Positions 43,087-50,842 of a stretch of 64,000 nt of DNA are shown here, in pieces. Position numbers and translations under genes: made by a program. Position 1 is the first letter of the stretch, and each line of letters starts with the position of its first letter. Under the pieces are notes generated by a model, which was given only the letters and a program-made list of their open reading frames with translations, made no database searches and had not been told where the DNA came from. The DNA comes from Gordonia terrae. Its GTDB lineage: Bacteria; Actinomycetota; Actinomycetes; Mycobacteriales; Mycobacteriaceae. Where the stretch lies: positions 3,844,001-3,908,000 of the forward strand of contig NZ_CP016594.1 in assembly GCF_001698225.1 (NCBI RefSeq). Reading direction: 5' to 3'.

Positions 43087-44457
43087 GTGACCCGTCAGCT
43101 CCATCTCGGTGGATTCTTGATCGCCTCCCCCGTCACCCACTCGCACGCCGCGTGGCGTCATCCCGGTTCGGTGACGGACTATTTCGGGCCGGACCACTAT
43201 CACCGGGTCGGGCGGATCCTCGAGCGCGGCAAGTTCGATTTCGCCTTCTTCGCCGACCTGCTCGCCGCCCCGGTCCGATTCGGCGGCGATCAGTCCGAAC
43301 CGTTCCGACGCGGCACGCAGGCCGCCGCGACGATCGACCCGAGCCTGGTGGCGGCGAGCATCGCCGCGGTCACCACCCGGCTCGGAATAGCGGTGACCAA
43401 GTCCACCACCTACTTCCACCCCTACGAACTCGCACGCGTCTTCGGGTCCCTCGACCACCTCACCCGGGGACGCATCGCGTGGAACATCGTGACGTCACTG
43501 TCGCAGGCCGAGGCGCAGAACTTCGGCTTCGACGACCACGTCGGACACGACGAGCGGTATGTGCGCGCCGAGGAGTTCGTCCGCACGGCGATCAAACTGT
43601 GGTCGAGCTGGGACGCCGATGCCGTGACCGCCGACAAGGAGTCCGGCGTCTGGGCGGACCCGGCGAAGATCCACACCGTCGACCACGACGGCGCGCATTA
43701 CCGCACCCGAGGCCCGCTCAACCAGCCCCGGTCACCGCAACACCGACCGGTCCTCATCCAGGCGGGGTCGTCGAACACCGGCAAGGATTTCGCCGCGCGG
43801 TGGGCGGAGGCGATCTTCGAGATCGACCCGACCCCGGAGGGGCGCCGCGCCTACTACGACGACGTGAAGTCGCGCGCGGTGAACTTCGGCCGTAACCCCG
43901 ACCACGTCAAGATCTTTCCGTCCTTCATCCCGTTCATCGGCGAGACCGAGTCGATCGCCCGGGAGAAGCAGGCCTTCCACAACGAACTCGCCGACCCGAT
44001 CTCGGGCCTGATCACGCTCTCGGTCCACACGGACCACGACTTCTCCGCCTACGATCTCGACGCCCCCGTCGAAGACGTTCAGGTGAGCGGCACACAGGGG
44101 CTGTTCGATGTCGCCCGACGCCTCTCCGAGCGGGACAGTCTCACCCTCCGCGACATCGGCAAGCTCTACGCGCAGGGAGTCCTGTTGCCGCAGTTCGTCG
44201 GCACGGCCGCCGACGTCGCGGACCAGATCGAGGAGTCGTTCTCCGGTGGCGAGGCCGACGGGTTCATCGTGTCGAGTGCCCAGACTCCCGGCACCTTCAA
44301 CGACTTCGTGGACTACGTGGTGCCGGAGTTGCAGCGCCGCGGCCTGTTCCGGACAGAGTACGAGGGCACGACCCTGCGCGAGCACCTCGGACTCGGGACC
44401 GCGGAGGAGGATCTGCCCGCGGACGTGCGCGGGGTCGACACCCGGCTCGCGGGCTGA
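43087..44457 (+). CDS. NtaA/SnaA/DszA family flavin-dependent monooxygenase
   Basis: 456 aa LLM-class two-component monooxygenase. The sequence follows DszA (dibenzothiophene sulfone monooxygenase) closely in pattern: LHLGGFLIASPVTHSHAAWR, RILERGKFDFAFFADLLAA, GRIAWNIVTSLSQAEAQNFG, WADPAKIHTVDHDG and the end FRTEYEGTTLREHLGLG. Start GTG 43087 has GAAGGA upstream; the longer open frame before it is not gene-like. Partner DszB, DszC or flavin reductase genes are absent, so thiophene desulfurisation is not implied; the substrate could be another sulfone, sulfonate or aminopolycarboxylate. Convergent with the ABC-F gene. Confidence 0.9.
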   Translation: MTRQLHLGGFLIASPVTHSHAAWRHPGSVTDYFGPDHYHRVGRILERGKFDFAFFADLLAAPVRFGGDQSEPFRRGTQAAATIDPSLVAASIAAVTTRLGIAVTKSTTYFHPYELARVFGSLDHLTRGRIAWNIVTSLSQAEAQNFGFDDHVGHDERYVRAEEFVRTAIKLWSSWDADAVTADKESGVWADPAKIHTVDHDGAHYRTRGPLNQPRSPQHRPVLIQAGSSNTGKDFAARWAEAIFEIDPTPEGRRAYYDDVKSRAVNFGRNPDHVKIFPSFIPFIGETESIAREKQAFHNELADPISGLITLSVHTDHDFSAYDLDAPVEDVQVSGTQGLFDVARRLSERDSLTLRDIGKLYAQGVLLPQFVGTAADVADQIEESFSGGEADGFIVSSAQTPGTFNDFVDYVVPELQRRGLFRTEYEGTTLREHLGLGTAEEDLPADVRGVDTRLAG

Positions 44458-44470
44458 GGCGGGGAGGACC

Positions 44471-46132
44471 TCAGCGCTCGCTGACCCGGCCGCCGTCGAC
44501 GTCCCAATGCCGGTCGACGTGGACGTTCTCCAACATGCGCCGATCGTGGGTCACGAGAAGCACTGCGCCGTCGTAGGAATCGAGCGCGGACTCGAGTTGT
44601 TCGATGGCCGGCAGGTCGAGGTGGTTGGTCGGCTCGTCGAGGACGAGGACATTGGTGCCGCGCGCCTGGAGCAGTGCCAGTCCGGCCCGGGTGCGCTCGC
44701 CCGGTGACAGCTCGCCGACCGGCCGGTCGACGTGATCGGCCCGCAGACCGAACTTGGCGAGCAGGGTGCGCACGTCGGCGGAGGAGTATTCGGGGACGAG
44801 GGCCTCGAATCGTTCGGCGAGCGGCCGGGTGCCGGTGAACTGGCCACGCGCCTGGTCGATCTCACCGATCGCGACGTTGGCTCCGAGTTGCGCCGTTCCC
44901 TCATCGGGTTCGACCCGCCCGAGAAGCAGCCGCAGCAGCGTCGTCTTGCCGGCACCGTTGTGGCCGGTGATGCCGATGCGTTCGCCGGCATTCACCTGCA
45001 ACGACACCGGCCCCAGCACGAAATCACCCTGCCGCACAACCGCTTCGTTGAGTGTGGCGACCACCGAACTGGAGCGTGGGGCAGAGCCGATGGTGAACTC
45101 GAGCACCCATTCCTTGCGCGGCTCGGCGACCTCGTCCAGCCGCGCGATCCGACTCTCCATCTGCCGGACCTTCTGCGCCTGCTTCTCGCTGGATTCCGTT
45201 GCGGCGCGGCGTCGGATCTTGTCGTTGTCCGGCGCCTTGCGCATGGCGTTGCGGACGCCCTGACTCGACCATTCGCGTTGCGTCCGCGCCCGGGCGACGA
45301 GATCGGCCTTCTTGGCCGCGAACTCCTCGTATTCCTCGCGGCGGTGGCGCCGGGCGACGGCACGTTCCTCGAGGTAGCTCTCGTAACCACCGCCGTACAC
45401 GGTGTTGGTGTGCTGCGCGAGGTCGAGTTCGAGCACGCGGGTGACGCTGCGCGCGAGGAACTCTCGATCGTGACTGACGAGGACGACGCCGCCACGCATC
45501 CCGGCCACGACCTCCTCCAGCCGCGCGAGACCGTCGAGGTCGAGGTCATTGGTCGGTTCGTCGAGGAGCACGATGTCGAACCGAGAACACAGCAGCGCGG
45601 CGAGCCCGACCCGCGCGGCCTGGCCACCGGACAGATCCGTCATCAGCGTGGCGTCCGGGTCGATGACGCCGTCGCCGAGACCGAGATCGGCGAGAACGGC
45701 GGGCAGTCGCTCGTCGAGATCGGCCGCCCCGGTGGCCAGCCAGTGGTCCAGCGCGGCCGCGTAGACGTCGGCCGGGTCTGCCGACGTCGCCGTGCCAGGA
45801 TCGGCCAGCGCGTCGGCCGCGGCGTCCATCGCCACGGTGGCCGCCGCGCACCCGGTACGGCGTGCCACATAAGCGCGCACGACTTCCCCGGGAAGTCGCT
45901 CGTGCTCCTGTGGCAGCCAACCGACGAAGGCGTCGGACGGCGCCCGGGTGATCGTGCCCTCCAGAGGAGCGAGGTCACCGGCGAGGACCCGCAGGAGCGT
46001 GGTCTTCCCGGCTCCGTTCGCACCGACCACGCCGATCACGTCCCCGGGGGCCACGGTGAGATCGAGGTGATCGAACAGGACGCGGTGGGCATATCCCCCG
46101 GCGACGTCCTTGGCGACGAGCGTGGCGGTCAT
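44471..46132 (-). CDS. ABC-F family ATPase
   Basis: 553 aa soluble protein with two ABC domains and no membrane part. First domain: VVGANGAGKTTLLRVLAGDL and DLSGGQAARVGLAALL with VLLDEPTNDLDLD. A charged linker with coiled coil (RREEYEEFAAKKADLVARA, then SEKQAQKVRQMESRI) follows. Second domain: GITGHNGAGKTTLLRLLLG, LSPGERTRAGLALLQ and VLDEPTNHLDLP. ABC-F proteins act on the ribosome, either as translation factors or as antibiotic-protection proteins; which role applies cannot be decided here. Start ATG 46132. Confidence 0.92.
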   Translation of the reverse strand: MTATLVAKDVAGGYAHRVLFDHLDLTVAPGDVIGVVGANGAGKTTLLRVLAGDLAPLEGTITRAPSDAFVGWLPQEHERLPGEVVRAYVARRTGCAAATVAMDAAADALADPGTATSADPADVYAAALDHWLATGAADLDERLPAVLADLGLGDGVIDPDATLMTDLSGGQAARVGLAALLCSRFDIVLLDEPTNDLDLDGLARLEEVVAGMRGGVVLVSHDREFLARSVTRVLELDLAQHTNTVYGGGYESYLEERAVARRHRREEYEEFAAKKADLVARARTQREWSSQGVRNAMRKAPDNDKIRRRAATESSEKQAQKVRQMESRIARLDEVAEPRKEWVLEFTIGSAPRSSSVVATLNEAVVRQGDFVLGPVSLQVNAGERIGITGHNGAGKTTLLRLLLGRVEPDEGTAQLGANVAIGEIDQARGQFTGTRPLAERFEALVPEYSSADVRTLLAKFGLRADHVDRPVGELSPGERTRAGLALLQARGTNVLVLDEPTNHLDLPAIEQLESALDSYDGAVLLVTHDRRMLENVHVDRHWDVDGGRVSER

Positions 46133-46232
46133 CGGTCCATGGTCGCACCCTGGCCGCGGCCGACGAGGACCCGGCGGGCGGCAGGCCCGTGTCCCCCGGT
46201 TTTCCCGACAGCCCGGCCGGGTATCCCCACGC

Positions 46233-47432
46233 ATGACCTCAACTCGTGAGACCCGACACTTCGACGTCGTCGTCATCGGCGGCGGGAATGCCGGCCTCAG
46301 CGCAGCGGCGCGCCTGCTGCGCCTGGGCTTTCCCGACGTCGCGGTGATCGAACCGCAGGCCGTGCACACCTACCGCCCGCTCCTGTCCTATGTCGGCGGC
46401 GGCCAGGCGTCGCTTCGTGACGCCGAGCGCACACAGCGATCGGTCACGCCGGACGGGGTGACCTGGCTGCGGGACACGGCTGTCGTCGTCGACGCGGGCA
46501 AGCGAACGATCCGCTGTGCCTCGGGCGTCGACATCGGCTACCGAGACCTCATCCTGGCCGTCGGACTCGTGCCGGATCACGACGCGATGCCGGGGATCGA
46601 CCTCGCGATCGCCGACCCGGCGGTCGCCAGCAACTATCTCGACCGAGCCGAGCAGACGTGGAATCTGGTGACCTCGATGCCGCGGGGCGGACGCGCCGTG
46701 TTCACCGTCCCGCGTCCGCCGGTCAGCTGCACCGGCACCACGCTCAAACCGTTGTTCCTCGCCGCCGCCCAGTGGCGGCGGGCCGGAATACTCGAATCCC
46801 TCGACATCACCCTGACCGTCGACCGGCCGCATCTGCTCGGCGTCGACGGCCTCGACGCCCGTCTGTCGGAGTGCCTCGACGAACTCGGCGTCCGCGTCCT
46901 GCTCGACAGCTCCGTCCGGCTCCACCCGGTCGATCGCCGGGTCACCGTGGTGACGGGCTCGGACACGCAGGACGTGCACTACGACATGCTGCATCTCGTG
47001 CCGCCGTTCCGTGGACCCGACCTCGTCACCGACTCGGGCCTGTCCGGCACCCGCGACCGGGGACTCGTCGACATCGACCCGCACACCCTCCGACACCGGA
47101 CCCACCCGTCGGTCTGGGGCGCCGGCGACGGTGCCGCGATCGCCACCGACCCGTCCGGCGGCGGGCTGCGACGACAGATCGCGGTGCTCGTCGACAATCT
47201 CGCCGCGGCGCGGGCCGGCGAGGAACTGACGGCCTACGACGGGTACACGGTCGCTCCGATCGCGACCGACGCCCACCATCTGATCGCCGCCGAGTTCGAC
47301 CGCGACGGAACACTGACGTCGTCGTTGCCGTCGGTGATCGACCCGCTCAAACCGCGTCGGAGCGCGTGGGCCTTCGACCGTTACGTCCTGCCGCGCCTCT
47401 ACTGGAACGCAATCCTGCGCGGCCGGGTGTGA
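46233..47432 (+). CDS. Sulfide:quinone oxidoreductase-like FAD flavoprotein
   Basis: 399 aa two-dinucleotide-binding flavoprotein. FAD-binding VVVIGGGNAGLSAAARLL starts at residue 12; the SQR-like Cys segment PPVSCTGTTLKPLFLAAAQW has Cys166; VWGAGDGAAIATDPSGGGLR is the second FAD contact. The second redox Cys of type II SQR, normally in GYTSCP, is Ala341 here (YDGYTVAPIAT), so a catalytic disulfide cannot form as in SQR. It probably oxidises another thiol or sulfane substrate, or is a related dehydrogenase. C-terminus PLKPRRSAWAFDRYVLPRLYW is SQR-like and may be membrane-associating. Confidence 0.82.
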   Translation: MTSTRETRHFDVVVIGGGNAGLSAAARLLRLGFPDVAVIEPQAVHTYRPLLSYVGGGQASLRDAERTQRSVTPDGVTWLRDTAVVVDAGKRTIRCASGVDIGYRDLILAVGLVPDHDAMPGIDLAIADPAVASNYLDRAEQTWNLVTSMPRGGRAVFTVPRPPVSCTGTTLKPLFLAAAQWRRAGILESLDITLTVDRPHLLGVDGLDARLSECLDELGVRVLLDSSVRLHPVDRRVTVVTGSDTQDVHYDMLHLVPPFRGPDLVTDSGLSGTRDRGLVDIDPHTLRHRTHPSVWGAGDGAAIATDPSGGGLRRQIAVLVDNLAAARAGEELTAYDGYTVAPIATDAHHLIAAEFDRDGTLTSSLPSVIDPLKPRRSAWAFDRYVLPRLYWNAILRGRV

Positions 47433-47541
47433 AACGCGCCCACCTGCCCCATCGGTTCGGAATCGAGAAGCTCTGCGGCCCGACCCGCACTACCGTGGGA
47501 AACGCCTCGGCACCGGGGCGTTGACCACGAAAGGAATGCGA

Positions 47542-47976
47542 ATGGGCGACTCGGGAGGATTCTCCGACCAGGAACGTGCCGCGATGAAGGAGCGTGCGGC
47601 GGAACTAAAGAAGGAGAAGGCCCGCGGACGCGGCAACAAGCGCGCGGCCGAGGAACTCGATCTGCTCGCCAAACTGGAGAACATGGAGCCGGCCGATCGC
47701 GCGCTGGCCGAACGCATCCACGCGATCGTGACCGCGACCGCGCCGGACTTGGCGCCGAAACTCTGGTACGGGCAACCGGCCTACGCGCTGAAGGGCAAAG
47801 TGGTGTGCTTCTTCCGGAGCGGCCAGGACGACAAGGAACGCTACTCCACCTTCGGCTTCACCCAGAACGCGAACCTCGACGACGGCGGCTTCTGGCCCAC
47901 GTCATTCGCGGTCAGTGCATTGGACACCGACGCCGAGAAGACCATCGCAACACTGGTCGCCCAGGCCGTGAATTGA
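47542..47976 (+). CDS. DUF1801 domain protein
   Basis: 144 aa. A charged Lys/Arg/Glu-rich N-terminal helix (ERAAMKERAAELKKEKARGR) precedes the DUF1801/YdhG-like domain: ERIHAIVTATAPDLAPKLWY, PAYALKGKVVCFFRSG and YSTFGFTQNANLDDGGFWPTS. Some relatives are called intracellular iron chaperones (Fra/YdhG), a weak functional link. ATG at 47542 has AAAGGA six nt upstream. Monocistronic by position. Confidence 0.82.
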   Translation: MGDSGGFSDQERAAMKERAAELKKEKARGRGNKRAAEELDLLAKLENMEPADRALAERIHAIVTATAPDLAPKLWYGQPAYALKGKVVCFFRSGQDDKERYSTFGFTQNANLDDGGFWPTSFAVSALDTDAEKTIATLVAQAVN

Positions 47977-48108
47977 CCGTCCGGGTATCCGGGACAGGCC
48001 GCGGAAGCCACCCCTCTGGCCAAGAGGACTGCGACACGGTATATTTCGTCAGGTGTTGACTTCCTCTGAACAAAGATTGGGGGTCCACGTCGTGCGCGGT
48101 GAGTGCTG

Positions 48109-49494
48109 ATGCGCCTCCCGCCCACGACTGGAATTCCTCCCCGCCTCTCCCCCTGGCTCCGCGCCCGTCAATTCGCGGTACCACCCTCCATGATCGACGC
48201 CGCCACCGCTGCGCGTCGTGCCGCCGACTGGATCGGCGCTTGCGCCGCAGCAGGTTTCGACGCCGACATCGATCTGGACGCCGTGCGCCGAAGGTGCGGC
48301 GCCGACCTGGCCGAACACCTTCAGGACGACCTCCTCCATCTCGCGCCCGACCTGCTGCGTTGGCATCTGCCGCGGATGGGCCCCGCCGGACACCTGCGCC
48401 CTGGCCTCACCATCGCGCTAGCCCGATATGGGCACGGTCCCGGAAACCGTTTCGGCACAGCAGGTTCGGTATACCTCGTAGCACGGACCGCACCGCGGTG
48501 GGCCGATGCCGGACAACGAGTGTCGCTGACCCTGTGGGACGGGTCGACGCCCGTCCCCCATCCACACCCCCGGCCGGACCGCAGATACCGGCTGGACCTG
48601 CATCGTCATCTGTGGGACGTCCGCCGCACCGCAGAACTCCGAATGCGTTGCGGTGCTTCCTCATCACCGTCACCGCCGACCCCGTCCCCGCCGCGTGACC
48701 CGCCCGACGGATGCGCCGTCGATCGATGGGCAGCCGAAGCCGCCTTGGTCCTCCGCGCCGACGGCCGTCGGTCAGGGTGCGTGCGGATACGGCTTGGAGC
48801 TGGTCGAGAACTGTTCCTGCACACCGACATCGATGATCTCGACGCCACCCGGTGGGTCGTCGACCCTCCTGCGGGAGGGATCACGGCTCTCCCGGTTCTT
48901 CCCGACGCCGCGACCAGGACGCTTCCGGATCTCGAACTGATCCGACACGGCGCGATCACACCCGGTCGGTTGCACCCGCTGGTGGCGGCCGCGCTCACGC
49001 CCGGGTGTGCCTCGGCACCTCGTGATCGAGAAGAGCTGGACGGAAACGGCTTTCAGAAGGTGCGATGTCGGGGCGAGCTACATCGCATCGGGATCGCCGA
49101 CGGAGTTCTCTCGGCCCTCGATCACGACCGCGACGAGATCCGCCGCGAGGAGATGCTGGCCTCACTCACGGGCACACCCCTGCCCTGCCTGCAGGCCATC
49201 GACCGCGCCCACCGGCGGCCCGATTGCCTCGCCGGAGTACGTGAACGACTCGACTTCGGCGACATCGACGGCGCACTGGCGATCGTGGAACGACTACTCG
49301 GCCCGGAGGCGACCCTGCGGAACGGGCCGCTGCGTGATGCGGTCGAGCGCACCCGCGCGCAACAGGAGATCTACGACGCGTATCGCGCCGGGGCGACAGA
49401 TCCTGTTCCGCAGCCGGTTCCGGGCGGGCCCCGCTGTCGTCACCACCGCGGTCGGCGTCGGCGCGCCCGTCCGCGCCACGCAACTCAACTCTGA
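48109..49494 (+). CDS. Uncharacterised 461-aa protein, first gene of MoxR-VWA cassette
   Basis: I do not recognise a known domain. The N-terminal third is helical (AARRAADWIGACAAAGFDA, LAEHLQDDLLHLAPDLLRWH); the middle, from SVYLVARTAPRWADAG, looks beta-rich with a Pro/Ser break near residue 185; GRELFLHTDIDDLDATRWVV continues that fold. The C-terminal part (RREEMLASLTGTPLPCLQAI, then LDFGDIDGALAIVERLLGP) is helical and the tail is basic. No signal peptide or membrane helix. It precedes the MoxR ATPase by 40 bp in the same direction and is probably its partner or substrate-recruiting subunit. ATG 48109 has GGTGAG upstream; GTG 48103 is possible. Confidence 0.7.
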   Translation: MRLPPTTGIPPRLSPWLRARQFAVPPSMIDAATAARRAADWIGACAAAGFDADIDLDAVRRRCGADLAEHLQDDLLHLAPDLLRWHLPRMGPAGHLRPGLTIALARYGHGPGNRFGTAGSVYLVARTAPRWADAGQRVSLTLWDGSTPVPHPHPRPDRRYRLDLHRHLWDVRRTAELRMRCGASSSPSPPTPSPPRDPPDGCAVDRWAAEAALVLRADGRRSGCVRIRLGAGRELFLHTDIDDLDATRWVVDPPAGGITALPVLPDAATRTLPDLELIRHGAITPGRLHPLVAAALTPGCASAPRDREELDGNGFQKVRCRGELHRIGIADGVLSALDHDRDEIRREEMLASLTGTPLPCLQAIDRAHRRPDCLAGVRERLDFGDIDGALAIVERLLGPEATLRNGPLRDAVERTRAQQEIYDAYRAGATDPVPQPVPGGPRCRHHRGRRRRARPRHATQL

Positions 49495-49534
49495 CGCCGA
49501 CAACACCCCCACTTCTCCCACCCCTAGGTGAATC

Positions 49535-50842
49535 ATGTCCACACACACCATGCCCACTGTCACCACAGCCACTGACATCACGGCCACCGACATCACGGCC
49601 ACCGCGGCCCATTCGACATACCTCGGCAGGGCCGAACTCGACAGGGCCGCCTCGCTCCTCGCGATGCTCGAGGAGACGACCACCGAACAGCGGACCCATG
49701 ACCAGCTCGAAGCGCTCACGCTCGCGGTGGCCGCCGACCTCCCGGTCCTGCTGTGGGGTGAACCGGGGATCGGCAAGACCGCGGCACTGACACAACTCGC
49801 CGAGTCCCTGGACCTGCCACTCACGACGGTGATAGCGAGCGTTCACGAGCCCTCGGACTTCTCCGGGCTACCCATCATCGGGGATGACCCGGCCACCCGG
49901 GGCGTTCCCATGGCACCCCCGGACTGGGCCGTTCGTCTCGCCGACGCCGGCCGCGGATTGCTCTTCCTCGACGAGCTCTCCACGGCACCTCCGGCAGTAC
50001 AGGCGGCGCTCCTGCGACTGGTGCTCGAGAGACGCGTAGGCGCTCTGCAATTGCCTCCCGATGTGCGGATCGTCGCCGCCGCCAACCCGCCGTCGTCGGC
50101 GGCGGACGGCTGGGAGCTGAGTGCACCGCTCGCCAACCGTTTCGTCCATCTGCACTGGACCCACGATCACGACGTCGTGGTCCGCGGCCTCGGCGGCACC
50201 TGGCCCACGACGGACCTGCCGACCCTGGACGCGGAGAAATTCCCCAGTGCAGTCGATTTCGCGCGCCGAGCCGTGTGCACGTTGCTGGCGGCGCGTCCCG
50301 CGCTGGTCCATCAGCTCCCCGGGAGCCAAACCCGTCGGGGCGGCGCCTGGCCCTCGCCGCGAAGTTGGGCCGCGACGGTGCGACTGATCGCGTTCGCCAC
50401 CGCCGCGTCGGCGTCATCCGACGTCCTGTCGTTGTTGGTCCGCGGCACGGTGGGCGACGGGCCCGGCTTCGAATTGCTGGCGAGTATCGATCACATGGAT
50501 CTGCCGGATCCCGAAACGCTGCTCGCCGATCCGTCAGCGGCGCAACTCCCCGAGCGAGGTGACCTGTGTCAGGCGACACTCGACGCCGTCGTCGCCGCGG
50601 TCCGGCGTCGACCCGATCGGACCCGGTGGGACGCCGCATGGGAGGTGCTGGCCGTCGCGGTCCAGACCGGCGCACCTGATCTCGTGGTGGTTCCGGCGAC
50701 CACCCTGGCGACGCTACGACGGGACGACTGGCAGATCCCCGCCACCATCGACCGACTGGCGGGGGTGGTGTCGGTGTCCCGCGCGGCCGATGAGGCCGCC
50801 GACCGGGTCGCCGCGCGCCCAGGACAGGACCGGATGCGATGA
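49535..50842 (+). CDS. MoxR-type AAA+ ATPase
   Basis: 435 aa. A Thr-rich disordered N-terminus (with a short repeat of TATDI) is followed by the AAA+ core: Walker A LLWGEPGIGKT (Lys81), Walker B GLLFLDELST (Asp146-Glu147), sensor 1 IVAAANPPSS and an arginine-finger region APLANRFVHLHW. MoxR proteins remodel or insert metals into partner proteins and almost always act with a VWA-domain partner, here the next gene, which it overlaps by ATGA. The C-terminal half is more divergent than in standard MoxR. Confidence 0.9.
   Translation: MSTHTMPTVTTATDITATDITATAAHSTYLGRAELDRAASLLAMLEETTTEQRTHDQLEALTLAVAADLPVLLWGEPGIGKTAALTQLAESLDLPLTTVIASVHEPSDFSGLPIIGDDPATRGVPMAPPDWAVRLADAGRGLLFLDELSTAPPAVQAALLRLVLERRVGALQLPPDVRIVAAANPPSSAADGWELSAPLANRFVHLHWTHDHDVVVRGLGGTWPTTDLPTLDAEKFPSAVDFARRAVCTLLAARPALVHQLPGSQTRRGGAWPSPRSWAATVRLIAFATAASASSDVLSLLVRGTVGDGPGFELLASIDHMDLPDPETLLADPSAAQLPERGDLCQATLDAVVAAVRRRPDRTRWDAAWEVLAVAVQTGAPDLVVVPATTLATLRRDDWQIPATIDRLAGVVSVSRAADEAADRVAARPGQDRMR

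Noticed and set aside
48041..48080. TATATT and TTGACT strings upstream of the MoxR cassette considered as a promoter
   Set aside because: The -10-like and -35-like strings are in the wrong order relative to each other and neither has a correctly spaced partner.
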